From positions 434,001-498,000 of the forward strand of contig NZ_RZMZ01000015.1 in the NCBI RefSeq assembly GCF_003992675.1: DNA of 64,000 nt, in the 5' to 3' direction. Source of the DNA: Flagellimonas marinaquae. GTDB taxonomy: Bacteria; Bacteroidota; Bacteroidia; Flavobacteriales; Flavobacteriaceae. The notes beneath the pieces are model-generated. The model saw only the letters and a list, made by a program, of their open reading frames with translations. It had not been told where the DNA came from and made no database searches. Position 1 is the stretch's first letter, and every line of letters begins with the position of its first letter. Positions 42,464 to 53,864 of this stretch are shown one piece after another. Position numbers and translations under genes: made by a program.

Positions 42464-43852
42464 ATGGCAAAAAAACCATCCATACCTAAAGGAACCCGAG
42501 ATTTTTCACCCGCTGAGGTGGCCAAGCGCAACTATATCATCCAAAGCATCAAAAAGCATTTTGAAACCTTTGGTTTTCAACCCATCGAGACCCCGTCTTT
42601 TGAGAATTCGGAGACACTTATGGGAAAATATGGTGATGAAGGCGACCGCTTGATTTTTAAAATCCTGAATTCGGGGGATTTTATCTCCAAGGTGGACGAT
42701 GTGACCTATAGTTCCAAAGATTCAGCTTCCTTAACGCCAAAAATTTCCGAAAAAGCCCTGCGCTACGACCTTACCGTGCCTTTCGCCCGCTACGTAGTGA
42801 TGCATCAGAACGATATCGATTTTCCGTTCAAACGGTACCAAATTCAGCCGGTATGGCGTGCCGACCGACCCCAAAAGGGCCGTTTTCGTGAGTTTTACCA
42901 ATGCGATGCCGATGTGGTCGGGGCAAATTCCTTGCTGCAGGAAGTGGAATTTGTGCAGCTCTATGATGCTGTTTTTACCGATTTGGGTCTGAAAGGGGCA
43001 ACCATCAAAATCAACAACCGTAAAATTCTATCGGGTATCGCCGAGGTCATTGGAGCGCAACAATTGCTGGTGGATTTTACCGTGGCTTTGGACAAGTTGG
43101 ACAAGATAGGAGAGGAGAAGGTAAAAGCCGAGATGATGGAAAAAGGCATCTCCGAGGCAGCCATTGCCAAGGCACAACCTTTGTTCGAGATGACGGGAAC
43201 GGTATCCGAGCAGCTGGAACAACTCAGAACCATCCTAGCGGACTCCGAAGTGGGTATGTTGGGAGTTTCCGAATTGGAAGAAATCATCGCTACGGTTGAT
43301 ATGTTAGGTCTGCAATCGGCCACACTTCAATTGGATGTGACACTTGCCCGCGGACTCAACTACTATACCGGAGCCATTTTTGAGGTGGCTGCGCCAGAAG
43401 GTGTCCAAATGGGGTCGATTGGAGGGGGAGGCCGTTATGACGATCTCACCGGGATTTTCGGACTTAAAGATGTGAGCGGTGTTGGGATTTCCTTCGGATT
43501 GGACCGTATTTATTTGGTTCTGGAAGAATTGAACCTGTTCCCTGACAGTTTGGATACGTCATTAGATGTGCTTTGCCTCAATTTTGGACAAAAAGAGGGA
43601 AGAGCAGCCTTGCAGTTGGTGTCGGGATTGCGCAAACACGGGCTCAGGGCTGATTTGTACCCCACGGATACCAAAGTGCAGAAACAGTTCAAATATGCCG
43701 ATAAAAGGGGAGTACCCTATGCCATTCTTCTAGGAGACCAAGAATTGACCGATGGCAAGTTTGTGGTCAAAAATATGAAGACCGGCGACCAAAAGTCGTA
43801 TGCGTTGGATAGCGTAGAGGCTTTTGTGGAGCAGCTCAGGTCCGAGCTTTAA
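42464..43852 (+). CDS. hisS: histidyl-tRNA synthetase
   Basis: Class II aminoacyl-tRNA synthetase charging tRNA-His. Motif 1 region is IPKGTRDFSPAEVAKRNYI near 6-24, motif 2 is RADRPQKGRFREFYQCDADVVG near 127-148 and motif 3 is SGVGISFGLDRIYLVLEEL near 340-358. The His-specific LARGLNYYTGAIFEV segment is present. The C-terminal anticodon-binding domain follows (DVLCLNFGQKEGRAAL). The 3' end overlaps the convergent Nudix gene by 17 bp. Confidence 0.98.
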   Translation: MAKKPSIPKGTRDFSPAEVAKRNYIIQSIKKHFETFGFQPIETPSFENSETLMGKYGDEGDRLIFKILNSGDFISKVDDVTYSSKDSASLTPKISEKALRYDLTVPFARYVVMHQNDIDFPFKRYQIQPVWRADRPQKGRFREFYQCDADVVGANSLLQEVEFVQLYDAVFTDLGLKGATIKINNRKILSGIAEVIGAQQLLVDFTVALDKLDKIGEEKVKAEMMEKGISEAAIAKAQPLFEMTGTVSEQLEQLRTILADSEVGMLGVSELEEIIATVDMLGLQSATLQLDVTLARGLNYYTGAIFEVAAPEGVQMGSIGGGGRYDDLTGIFGLKDVSGVGISFGLDRIYLVLEELNLFPDSLDTSLDVLCLNFGQKEGRAALQLVSGLRKHGLRADLYPTDTKVQKQFKYADKRGVPYAILLGDQELTDGKFVVKNMKTGDQKSYALDSVEAFVEQLRSEL

Positions 43853-44384
43853 TGGCCTTGATGATCTTTTTGTAATAGGTAGGGCCGTGCGGCACGTATT
43901 TGCCCGTGTTGGCCAAGCCCCAGGTTTCTTCGGCAAATCTGAAAAGCGGGATCAAATCCAGTGCTTCCACTTCGCTTTCCTGTTTGATAAGATTTTTGAA
44001 AGGGGTCTCGAGTTCGCACAAAAAAATATGATGGAGTTCCGCATCGATAAAATCCTCTGCAATCTTATGAATGGCCTTAAAAGTACCGATGGATTCCAAA
44101 TCCTCTTCCGTAATTTGATAGCCTACTTCTTCTTTGACCTCACGTATTGCCGCAGTAACGATTGGTTCCCCGGATGATACATGCCCCGCCACCGAAACGT
44201 CCCAAAGCAGAGGGTGCGTAGCCTTATTTTTGCCACGTTGTTGTATCAAAACCCGACCATCGGAGGTATATAACCAAACATGGACTGTAGGGTGCAACAA
44301 TCCCTTGCGGTGCGCTTCCGATTTTAAACAGGATTTGCCCGTTGGTTTTCCCTTACTATCCAATATGTCCACAAGTTCGTCCAT
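43836..44384 (-). CDS. Nudix hydrolase (IDI-like family)
   Basis: Nudix-fold hydrolase of 182 residues. The Nudix box is complete: G-HVSSG-E-PIVTAAI-REVKEEVGY near 69-91 (GX5EX7REUXEEXGU). The N-terminus MDELVDILDSKGKPTGKSCLKSEAHRKGLLHPTVHVWLY resembles the isopentenyl-diphosphate isomerase-like Nudix group, but the isomerase active-site Cys is not evident, so the substrate is open. It converges on hisS with a 17 bp overlap. Confidence 0.9.
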   Translation of the reverse strand: MDELVDILDSKGKPTGKSCLKSEAHRKGLLHPTVHVWLYTSDGRVLIQQRGKNKATHPLLWDVSVAGHVSSGEPIVTAAIREVKEEVGYQITEEDLESIGTFKAIHKIAEDFIDAELHHIFLCELETPFKNLIKQESEVEALDLIPLFRFAEETWGLANTGKYVPHGPTYYKKIIKAIKART

Positions 44385-44403
44385 GGTACATAAAGATAAA
44401 AAA

Positions 44404-44434
44404 AAGTCACCCCGAAGCTGCTTCGGGATGACTT
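44404..44434 (-). terminator. terminator of the M42 peptidase gene, with repeat-like stem
   Basis: Stem AAGTCATCCCGAAGC / GCTTCGGGGTGACTT on the minus strand (14 pairs plus one G-U, one-base loop) followed by TTTTTTTT. The stem core GTCATCCCGAAGC is a sequence often seen in dispersed bacterial palindromes, so it may be a recruited repeat. Confidence 0.85.
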
Positions 44435-44467
44435 AATTTAATAGGTTTTATTGAGAAACTTGCTCGG

Positions 44468-45556
44468 TTAATCAAAATAACTGAACGTTTCTCCTTCCTC
44501 GATGTTCAACAAGGTTTCGTAAATCAACCGGATCACATTCTCTACATCATCCTTATGAACTGTTTCTACCGTGGTGTGCATATAGCGTAACGGCAACGAA
44601 ATCAAAGCTGACGCAACACCGCCATTACTGTAGGCGAACGCATCGGTGTCGGTTCCCGTGAATCGGGAGGATGCATTGCGCTGGAACGGAATCTTATGGG
44701 CTTCCGCAGTTTCCAAAATACGCTCGCGTAATTTATTCTGTACCGCAGGCGCATAGGCAATTACCGGACCGTCACCAATCTTGGTCTCGCCTTCCGTCTT
44801 TTTATCGATCATTGGGGTGGTGGTATCGTGGCATACATCCGTTACAATGGCCACGTTCGGTTTTATGGTCTGTGTGATCATTTCCGCACCGCGTAGCCCA
44901 ATCTCCTCTTGTACCGAATTGGTGATGTACAAGCCAAAGGGAAGTTCTTTTTTGTTCTCTTTGAGCAAGCGGGCCACCTCTGCGATCATATAACCGCCCA
45001 TCCGGTTGTCCAGTGCCCTGCAAACAAACTTGTCCTTGTTCAAAATTTCGAACTGATCGGGATAGGTGATCACGCATCCTACATGAACGCCCATCTTCTC
45101 CACTTCCTTCTTGTCCTTGGCACCTATATCGATGAAAATGTTGTCCAACTTTGGTGGTTCCTCTTTCTCTTTGTTTCTAGTGTGGATAGCAGGCCACCCG
45201 AAAACTCCTTTTACGATACCATTTTTGGTATGGATATTCACCCATTTGGATGGCGCGATTTGGTGGTCGCTACCTCCGTTTCGGATAACGTAGAGCAATC
45301 CTTCATCTGTGATATAGTTGACGTACCAGGAAATTTCATCGGAGTGGCCTTCGATGACCACGCGATATTTGGCATTTGGATTGATGACGCCTACCGCCGT
45401 TCCATAAGTATCTGTAATAAACTCATCCACATAGGGCCTCACATAGTCCATCCAGATTTTTTGCCCGGCTAGTTCATAGCCTGTGGGAGAGGCATTGTTC
45501 AAATATCTTTCTAAAAATTCAAGGGATTTTTCGTTGATGATTTTCTCTTTTGCCAT
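44468..45556 (-). CDS. M42 family metallopeptidase (glutamyl aminopeptidase type)
   Basis: Cytosolic binuclear metallo-aminopeptidase, usually a large self-compartmentalised dodecamer. The 362 residues contain EGHSDEISWYVNYITDEGLLY near 67-87 (first metal His and Asp), CRALDNRMGGYMIAEVARLL near 180-199 (bridging Asp), NSVQEEIGLRGAEMI (catalytic Glu pair), VTDVCHDTTTPM (metal Asp) and SLPLRYMHTTVETV (metal His). A TATGTTTG -7 box lies at 45574-45581. Confidence 0.95.
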   Translation of the reverse strand: MAKEKIINEKSLEFLERYLNNASPTGYELAGQKIWMDYVRPYVDEFITDTYGTAVGVINPNAKYRVVIEGHSDEISWYVNYITDEGLLYVIRNGGSDHQIAPSKWVNIHTKNGIVKGVFGWPAIHTRNKEKEEPPKLDNIFIDIGAKDKKEVEKMGVHVGCVITYPDQFEILNKDKFVCRALDNRMGGYMIAEVARLLKENKKELPFGLYITNSVQEEIGLRGAEMITQTIKPNVAIVTDVCHDTTTPMIDKKTEGETKIGDGPVIAYAPAVQNKLRERILETAEAHKIPFQRNASSRFTGTDTDAFAYSNGGVASALISLPLRYMHTTVETVHKDDVENVIRLIYETLLNIEEGETFSYFD

Positions 45557-45573
45557 GTATCTGATTTAGTACA

Positions 45574-45581
45574 CAAACATA
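45574..45581 (-). promoter_or_regulatory. candidate -7 box of the M42 peptidase gene
   Basis: Minus-strand TATGTTTG, an exact TAnnTTTG, 17 bp before the ATG. Confidence 0.45.
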
Positions 45582-45625
45582 CTAATATTCACTTTTATTT
45601 AATAGCCAAATCATACCTTTATCCT

Positions 45626-45633
45626 TACTTTTG
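45626..45633 (+). promoter_or_regulatory. candidate -7 box of the DUF4294 gene
   Basis: TACTTTTG, an exact TAnnTTTG, 25 bp before the ATG at 45659. Confidence 0.45.
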
Positions 45634-45658
45634 GCTGGACTATTGAGAAAGAATTGTG

Positions 45659-46378
45659 ATGTTACGTAACGCTTTTCTTGTTGTATTTCTGGCGATTGCT
45701 GCCTACGGGTTTGCTCAGGAACCGCAAAAGGATTCGCTGACTTACCCAAAGGATTCCATTGCCAATGATTCCATTGAGGACTATTATGTGAGGTTTGAGG
45801 GGGATTCCATTTTAATGAGCTCCATTGAACTGGACGAAGTCTATCTTTTCGGGCAATTGGACTTTGCCAGTCAAGAAGATAAACTTCGATATTACATTTT
45901 GCGCAGAAAAACCTTAAAGGTATATCCTTACGCCAAATTGGCCGCAGAACGCTTGGTGGAGCTGAACGATAGCCTTGATCTCATCAAAAAAAGAAGGCAC
46001 CAAAGGCGATATACCCGGAAGGTGCAAAAGTATATTGAAGGTGAGTTTTCCGAAGAATTGAAAAAATTGACCCGTACCGAAGGGCAGATTTTGGTCAAAT
46101 TGATCCATAGGCAAACGGGCACGACGGCTTTCGATTTGGTCAAAGATCTTCGTAGCGGATGGCGTGCATTTTGGTACAATACCACGGCCAGCCTGTTCAA
46201 GATAAGCTTAAAGGAGGAGTTTAGGCCCGAAGAGGTCCATGAGGATTATTTGATAGAGGATATTTTGCAGCGAGCCTTTGCTGCGAGTCGATTGGAGCGT
46301 CAAAAATCGGTATTGGACTACGATTATGCCCAACTGACCAATAAGTGGAAAAGTACCCCACAAAAGACCAATAACTAA
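45659..46378 (+). CDS. DUF4294 domain exported protein
   Basis: A 239-residue exported protein of Bacteroidota family DUF4294, function unknown. The ATG at 45659 follows a GTG by one codon. Signal peptide MLRNAFLVVFLAIAAYGFAQ. Family stretches are DEVYLFGQLDFASQEDKLRY, RTLKVYPYAKLAAERLVELN-like sequence, and LTRTEGQILVKLIHRQTGTT with VKDLRSGWRAFWYNTTASLF. Rich in Arg/Lys in the central helix. The 3' end overlaps the convergent DUF6095 gene by 4 bp. Confidence 0.9.
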   Translation: MLRNAFLVVFLAIAAYGFAQEPQKDSLTYPKDSIANDSIEDYYVRFEGDSILMSSIELDEVYLFGQLDFASQEDKLRYYILRRKTLKVYPYAKLAAERLVELNDSLDLIKKRRHQRRYTRKVQKYIEGEFSEELKKLTRTEGQILVKLIHRQTGTTAFDLVKDLRSGWRAFWYNTTASLFKISLKEEFRPEEVHEDYLIEDILQRAFAASRLERQKSVLDYDYAQLTNKWKSTPQKTNN

Positions 46379-46611
46379 TCCTTGGTCTTTTCGCCAAAAA
46401 TGGCATCCATGACAATCTTTACGGAGCGAAAGCCCAAATAGATGGCTAAAATAGCACATGCAATGCCCAAGACGAGTACGGGCCAATAAAAAGGATGTCC
46501 CTCATTTTTAAAAGCTTGGTAAATCAGAAATGGCCCCATAAACATGGAGAGGACCGTAAACCCGAATGACTTGATACCTTTTACCAGAAGTTCCTTGTTC
46601 GTATGCCTCAT
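46375..46611 (-). CDS. DUF6095 family small membrane protein
   Basis: A 78-residue protein with two membrane helices (residues 15-33, FGFTVLSMFMGPFLIYQ, and 41-60, FYWPVLVLGIACAILAIYLG) flanked by charged termini. It matches the flavobacterial DUF6095 family. Function unknown. It is convergent with DUF4294 (4 bp overlap) and divergent from gntP, 57 bp away. Confidence 0.85.
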   Translation of the reverse strand: MRHTNKELLVKGIKSFGFTVLSMFMGPFLIYQAFKNEGHPFYWPVLVLGIACAILAIYLGFRSVKIVMDAIFGEKTKD

Positions 46612-46668
46612 GGGACCAAAGTAGGAATATTAGCTTATATTTAGTGGGTATTGCATTAAAAATCAATC

Positions 46669-47988
46669 ATGGAAATGCTAGTTCTTGGGGTTGTGGTCCT
46701 TTTTATTATTGTAGCCACCGTAAAATTTAAGATGCACCCCATCTTTTCGTTGACCATTGCAGCCGTGGCCTCAGGTTTTTTGCTGGGTCTTGCGCCGGTA
46801 AATATTATGTCCACCATGGCAGAAGGTTTCGGAAACACGCTTTCGGGCATAGGTCTGGTCATCGCTTTTGGAACGGTCATCGGGATTTATCTGGAAAAAA
46901 CGGGAAGTACTCAAGTTCTGGCCAATAGTATCTTAAAAGTAATTGGATTAAAGCGTTCTCCTTTGGCCATCAATTTGGCTGGATTCGTTATTTCCATTCC
47001 GGTATATTGTGATTCGGGCTACATCATACTTTCTTCCTTGAATAAGGCCATCAGTAAAAAAACGGGCATACCTGCCTTAGTGTTTGCCATCGCCTTGGCC
47101 ACAGGCTTGTATTCCGCTCATGTATTTGTACCACCCACTCCGGGGCCTTTGGCCGCAGCGGCCATTTTGGAAGCTGATTTGGGCATGGTGCTCATTTTTG
47201 GACTTTTGGTGGCCATACCTGTATCGATATCAGGTTATTTTTGGGCGCGGTTTATCGGGAAATCGTTACAGGAAGAAGAGCGTGCCGAAGATATGGAGCA
47301 GAAGGAAGAAGTGTTGTCCACCGTAAAGCCCTACCAGGCTTTTTTGCCATTGTTGGTGCCGATTATCTTGATAGCCATGAAATCCATCGTGGATTATCCA
47401 ACCCATCCTTTGGGTGAAGGATGGTTGTTCCAAATGTTCAACTTTTTGGGCAGTCCCGTAATTGCGTTGTTGATTGGTGTCTTTTTTGCTTTTGCATTGG
47501 GTAGAAAGGTGCCACAGGAAGAGAAAAAAGGCTGGGTACCCGAAGCGTTCATGCAAGCTGGTGCCATCGTTTTGATCACAGGGGCAGGAGGGGCTTTCGG
47601 GGCCATTTTGCGAACCATGGATATTGCTTCCATCATCCATTTGGAATCCAGCACAGGAGTTGGTGGACTTTTGATTGCTTTCCTAATTGCAGCGGTGCTC
47701 AAGACCGCCCAAGGTTCCTCAACAGTAGCCATCATCACCACTTCGGCCATTATTGCGCCCTTATTGGAAACTTTTGGTTTGATTTCGATTATGGATAAGG
47801 CTTTGGCCGTTTTGGCCATTGGTGCGGGCGCCATGACCGTTTCGCACATCAACGACAGTTATTTTTGGGTGGTCTCCCAATTTTCCCATATGAAAGTCAA
47901 GACCGCGTTGAAGGGTCATACTTTGGGTACATTGATTCAAGGGATGGTCGGTTTGGCAATGATTTTATTACTGTATGCCTTACTTTAA
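46669..47988 (+). CDS. GntP family permease (gluconate:H+ symporter type)
   Basis: Inner-membrane transporter of 439 residues with about twelve hydrophobic helices, belonging to the GntP family (gluconate, idonate or related sugar acids). Recognisable segments are HPIFSLTIAAVASGFLLGLA, NTLSGIGLVIAFGTVIGIYLE, GFVISIPVYCDSGYIILSSL, LVFAIALATGLYSAHVFVPP (with TPGPLAAA) and TAQGSSTVAIITTSAIIAP. Gluconate would feed the zwf/gnd pathway at 3-6 kb, but no gluconokinase is present here. Confidence 0.94.
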   Translation: MEMLVLGVVVLFIIVATVKFKMHPIFSLTIAAVASGFLLGLAPVNIMSTMAEGFGNTLSGIGLVIAFGTVIGIYLEKTGSTQVLANSILKVIGLKRSPLAINLAGFVISIPVYCDSGYIILSSLNKAISKKTGIPALVFAIALATGLYSAHVFVPPTPGPLAAAAILEADLGMVLIFGLLVAIPVSISGYFWARFIGKSLQEEERAEDMEQKEEVLSTVKPYQAFLPLLVPIILIAMKSIVDYPTHPLGEGWLFQMFNFLGSPVIALLIGVFFAFALGRKVPQEEKKGWVPEAFMQAGAIVLITGAGGAFGAILRTMDIASIIHLESSTGVGGLLIAFLIAAVLKTAQGSSTVAIITTSAIIAPLLETFGLISIMDKALAVLAIGAGAMTVSHINDSYFWVVSQFSHMKVKTALKGHTLGTLIQGMVGLAMILLLYALL

Positions 47989-47994
47989 AAGGGA

Positions 47995-48885
47995 TTACTC
48001 AATAGTAATAGTTTGGGTAAATTCTTGTACGACGCCAAAATACCCAAGTGCATAATCGTTGGGACGCTCTACATTGTCCAAAATAGTGATATTGTCAAGC
48101 CCGGTAATGTCGAATACATTCCCTCGCACCGTGGCTACGGGCGTTTGGAATACCCCACCATTGTTTTCTGTCTGCTCCAAGACCAAATCCATATAATTGT
48201 AGAATTCCTCCGTAGCTCCCAATATACTTACCGTTACGGTTTCGCCAGCGGTAATTTCATTATCATAGAAATAGGAAAAGGAGAATTGCTGTCCTTGAAA
48301 GAATTCATCTTCCACCACCAAAAATTCACTGTTCATAAAATCAAAGACATAAAAGTTGTCCTCATCCCCATTATCGGTAAAGGTGACGATAATTTCGGTC
48401 TCTTCCTCATCAAAGAGGGTGTCGGTTCCCTGTTCCAGATTGTCTATGGGAACGGTTGGGGTATATTCGGTCTGCGCAAAATACCTTCGACCCTTATGCG
48501 TGACCTGCAACACAAACACTACTCCAGGTTCCGCAGCGGCTGCACGTATGCGCTGGTCCGTCATAAACGTGGGGTCCGGCACGTATATCCCGGAGCCCGG
48601 TGTCTCCTCAGTAAGATTGCTGAAAGAGATGGTCTCAAAGTTACCATTGTCCAGCACGCCATAATAAATGAGGGCACTCTCGACCTGGGCCGGAGGATTA
48701 TCCTCAAAAAAATTGCTGCTTTCCCGCATTTGTATGCGAACATCTATGAATTCCTGACTTTTATCCACACGTAACAGCCCATCCACCACGAGTCTGGTTT
48801 CTACCTCGGGCAAATCCACCTCGATGACGTCCTCGCAAGATGCCATGGCCAAAGCGATAACCATAAGAGCAATAAGTTTCTTCAT
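47995..48885 (-). CDS. DUF4249 domain lipoprotein
   Basis: A 296-residue lipoprotein of family DUF4249, found next to TonB receptors in Bacteroidota. The signal is MKKLIALMVIALAMASC (lipobox MASC, Cys at about 17). The mature start EDVIEVDLPEVETRLVVDGLL and the later VFVLQVTHKGRRYFAQTEYTP and EETEIIVTFTDNGDEDNFYVF are family features. By analogy with SusD-like partners it may bind the substrate at the cell surface. The start lies 4 bp after the receptor stop, so they are co-transcribed. Confidence 0.9.
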   Translation of the reverse strand: MKKLIALMVIALAMASCEDVIEVDLPEVETRLVVDGLLRVDKSQEFIDVRIQMRESSNFFEDNPPAQVESALIYYGVLDNGNFETISFSNLTEETPGSGIYVPDPTFMTDQRIRAAAAEPGVVFVLQVTHKGRRYFAQTEYTPTVPIDNLEQGTDTLFDEEETEIIVTFTDNGDEDNFYVFDFMNSEFLVVEDEFFQGQQFSFSYFYDNEITAGETVTVSILGATEEFYNYMDLVLEQTENNGGVFQTPVATVRGNVFDITGLDNITILDNVERPNDYALGYFGVVQEFTQTITIE

Positions 48886-48889
48886 CTCA

Positions 48890-51289
48890 CTAGAATTTAA
48901 AGTTATAGGTTACTGAGGGTACAATACCAAAAATGGCCGTTCGGACGGCTTCATTTCGTCCCGTATCTTCATTTTCCCTAAAATTTATGGAGGCTGCATT
49001 CATCCGATTGTAGGCATTATAAATACTGAATACCCATTCGGATTGCACTTTCCTCCCTTTATTCTTTCTTGGGGTTAAAATGGCCGATATATCCAAACGA
49101 TGATAATCTGGCAACCTTTCCTTGTTCCGTAAACCGTAGTAGGGTACGCTCAAACCTTCAAACTCAAATTGACCTATGGGGTAGTTGGTAGGTTGCCCTG
49201 TTTGATAGACAAAATTGGCATTAAAACTCCATTTGTCATTCAACTCAAAACTGCCGTATAGGGATAAATCGTGTGTTTTGTCAAAAGGTGTACTGTACCA
49301 ATCGCCAAAATTGATTCCTGTTTCCAAGTTGGAGCGTCCCGTGTCAAAATTCAGTGTCCGGCCGGGAGTCCGTTGTTCGGACCGAGATAGTGTATAAGCG
49401 AGCCATCCCTTAAACTGGCCTTCGTTCTTTCGGAAAAGGATTTCCAGACCGTAGGCCCTTGCCTGTCCGTTGAGGATTACCTGTTCAATCGCATTGTTGG
49501 CGATTAGGTTGGCCCCATCAATGTAATCAATACGATTTTGTATGTCCTTGTAGAATACTTCGGTTTCCAAGGTATAGGCCCCACTTTTTATGTTTCTAAA
49601 ATAGCCCATCGCATACTGGTCCAGTAGTTGAGGTTCCACGAACGGTCCGCTGGGCGTCCACACATCCAAAGGAGTAGGGGAGCTGGTATTGGACAACAAA
49701 TGAAGGTACTGTGCCAATCGGGTATAGCTTGCCTTTATGGAATTGTTCTCTTTAAAGGTGTAGGACATGGAAACCCTAGGCTCCAAATTAAAAAATGACT
49801 TTAAGGTTCCACCTCGGCCGGGGCTAATGGTATCAATGGGATTTGCTTCCCGATACGTAAGGGTAAAGGGGTCAAATTCAACAGGGTTGTTGTTCTGGTA
49901 AACAAAGAACTCGTCCTGCCCAAAACGGTTGAACTGGCTAGCCCTAAGACCATATTCAACACTAAGATTCTCACTTATTTGGTGTTCAATATCCACATAG
50001 ACCGCATTTTCGTTGGCGTACTTTTTGGTCAACTGCTCTTCAATAATACCGGAATCGGGACTGTTGGGTACAATTTTACCTGGATTGAATACGTAGTAGA
50101 TACTGTTCAGACCATAATTCATCTGTAGTTTATCGCTTAGGTAATGTTTTAAGTCGTACTTGACGTTAAAGTTCTGAATGCCGGAATTCCATTCAAACCC
50201 GACAAAATCAAGTTCAAGACCGTAGTAATAATCAGAATAGATGAGGGAGAGGTTGGAAAAAAGCTTATCGGAAAACAAATGGTTCCATCTGAGATTCCCA
50301 ACGGCATTGCCGTAAATGTTCACAAAGCGTTCGCTCACGTTAAATAAGTCCCGTCCAAAATAACCCGAAAGGAAAACACTGTTATTGTCATTGATTTTAT
50401 GGTTGATTTTGGTGTTCAGGTCGTAGAAATAGGCCTTGCTATTTACGTCGAACAGGGGCAGGAACAAATGGGCGTATGAGGCACGACCACCAATCAAAAA
50501 TGCCGTGCGGTCTTTTTGAATAGGTCCTTCCACCAACAATCTACTGGCTACCGCCCCAATCCCACCATTGACCTTAAATTCTTTGCTATTTCCTTCTTTT
50601 TGAAAGATTTCCAACACAGAGGATACCCTTCCGCCATAGCGAGCAGGAATACCGCCCTTGAACAGTTTTACATCCTTAATGGCGTCTGGGTTAAACACCG
50701 AAAAGAAACCGAATAGGTGGGAAGAATTGAAAACTATGGCCTCATCCAACAAAATAAGATTTTGGTCTACCGCGCCACCACGAACATTAAAGCCAGAGGA
50801 AGCCTCCCCGGCATTGGTGATTCCAGGCAGTAATACCAAGGATTTGATGACATCGGCTTCACCCAGGACCACCGGAACCTGCTTTATGGTATTGGAGGAA
50901 AGGGAAGTAACGCTCATTTGAGGTTTTCTGATGTCCAGTTTTTCCACATCATCGGTAACGACCACCTCGGCGAGCTCTTCTGCTTTTTCTTCCAGTTTAA
51001 AATCCAGCTTTTGGTTTTGGTTTAAATTGATGGTGCGCACTACTTCTTGAAAACCTAAATAGCTCACGATGACCTGGTATTCGCCTTCGGGCAGGGTGAT
51101 GGAGTAGAAACCGTATTCGTTGGTGGTTGTTCCTGTTCGTAGCTCGGATATGGCAACCGTTACCCCAATAAGGGTCTCATTACTGGAAGCTTCCGAAATG
51201 GTGCCGCTTAGGGTGTAGCGTTCTTGGGCATGTATCACAAAAAAATGCCCAAACAGGGCTAGCAACAAAGCGAGATAATGTCTGGGCAT
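48890..51289 (-). CDS. TonB-dependent receptor with carboxypeptidase-like N-terminal domain
   Basis: Outer-membrane receptor of about 800 residues. Start taken at MPRHYLALLLALFGHFFVIHAQ (51289), a signal peptide; an ATG at 51316 adds nine. A CarboxypepD_reg-like domain is at about 25-115 (TNEYGFYSITLPEGEYQVIV). The plug follows (VPVVLGEADVIKSLVLLPGI, SGFNVRGGAVDQNLILLDEA, KDVKLFKGGIPARYGGRVSS), then a 22-strand barrel ending in VTYNFKF. Substrate is unknown. Paired with DUF4249. The plug type (GEADVIKSL) marks a well-known Bacteroidota subgroup, often linked to iron or unknown nutrients. Confidence 0.93.
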   Translation of the reverse strand: MPRHYLALLLALFGHFFVIHAQERYTLSGTISEASSNETLIGVTVAISELRTGTTTNEYGFYSITLPEGEYQVIVSYLGFQEVVRTINLNQNQKLDFKLEEKAEELAEVVVTDDVEKLDIRKPQMSVTSLSSNTIKQVPVVLGEADVIKSLVLLPGITNAGEASSGFNVRGGAVDQNLILLDEAIVFNSSHLFGFFSVFNPDAIKDVKLFKGGIPARYGGRVSSVLEIFQKEGNSKEFKVNGGIGAVASRLLVEGPIQKDRTAFLIGGRASYAHLFLPLFDVNSKAYFYDLNTKINHKINDNNSVFLSGYFGRDLFNVSERFVNIYGNAVGNLRWNHLFSDKLFSNLSLIYSDYYYGLELDFVGFEWNSGIQNFNVKYDLKHYLSDKLQMNYGLNSIYYVFNPGKIVPNSPDSGIIEEQLTKKYANENAVYVDIEHQISENLSVEYGLRASQFNRFGQDEFFVYQNNNPVEFDPFTLTYREANPIDTISPGRGGTLKSFFNLEPRVSMSYTFKENNSIKASYTRLAQYLHLLSNTSSPTPLDVWTPSGPFVEPQLLDQYAMGYFRNIKSGAYTLETEVFYKDIQNRIDYIDGANLIANNAIEQVILNGQARAYGLEILFRKNEGQFKGWLAYTLSRSEQRTPGRTLNFDTGRSNLETGINFGDWYSTPFDKTHDLSLYGSFELNDKWSFNANFVYQTGQPTNYPIGQFEFEGLSVPYYGLRNKERLPDYHRLDISAILTPRKNKGRKVQSEWVFSIYNAYNRMNAASINFRENEDTGRNEAVRTAIFGIVPSVTYNFKF

Positions 51290-51419
51290 TCGATTGATTT
51301 TTTTAAAAATAAGCATTTACGGAAGAGTGGAGAAAAGAAAATGGGAAACCAACGATATTTTAACATTTTGGTCCAGGAACAACAATAGGCCATCTAAAAA
51401 GCGGTAATATTTGAACTTT

Positions 51420-51490
51420 GTCAGGTTGAGCGCAGTCGAAACCCATTGATTTTCAAAATGTCCTAAGTTCTCGACTGCGCTCGAACCGAC
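51420..51490. repeat. paired copy of the flavobacterial palindrome
   Basis: Left arm GTCAGGTTGAGCGCAGTCGA (51420-51439) and right arm TCGACTGCGCTCGAACCGAC (51471-51490) form a 20-position inverted repeat with two non-matching positions, separated by 31 bp. It is the most complete copy of the family in this window and lies between the TonB receptor gene and icd. Confidence 0.9.
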
Positions 51491-51541
51491 AGGCAAACTG
51501 CTTTTTAGACGACCTAAAGAATTGTAGTTATGTTATTTTAC

Positions 51542-53761
<2,220 letters not shown>

Positions 53762-53786
53762 TTATATGTATTTGTTTGAGCGGTTG

Positions 53787-53794
53787 CAAATATA
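53787..53794 (-). promoter_or_regulatory. candidate -7 box of icd
   Basis: Minus-strand TATATTTG, an exact TAnnTTTG, 25 bp before the icd ATG. No obvious TTG at normal spacing. Confidence 0.5.
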
Positions 53795-53864
53795 CAATTT
53801 ATGGACGGTGAAGGAAGAATGGAAGTGATTAAAAGTGTGGGCTTTTGCTGCGAATTTGTTAAAA

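Noticed and set aside
48013..48774. 253-residue plus-strand ORF over the DUF4249 gene
   Set aside because: Antisense shadow; no signal peptide or domain.
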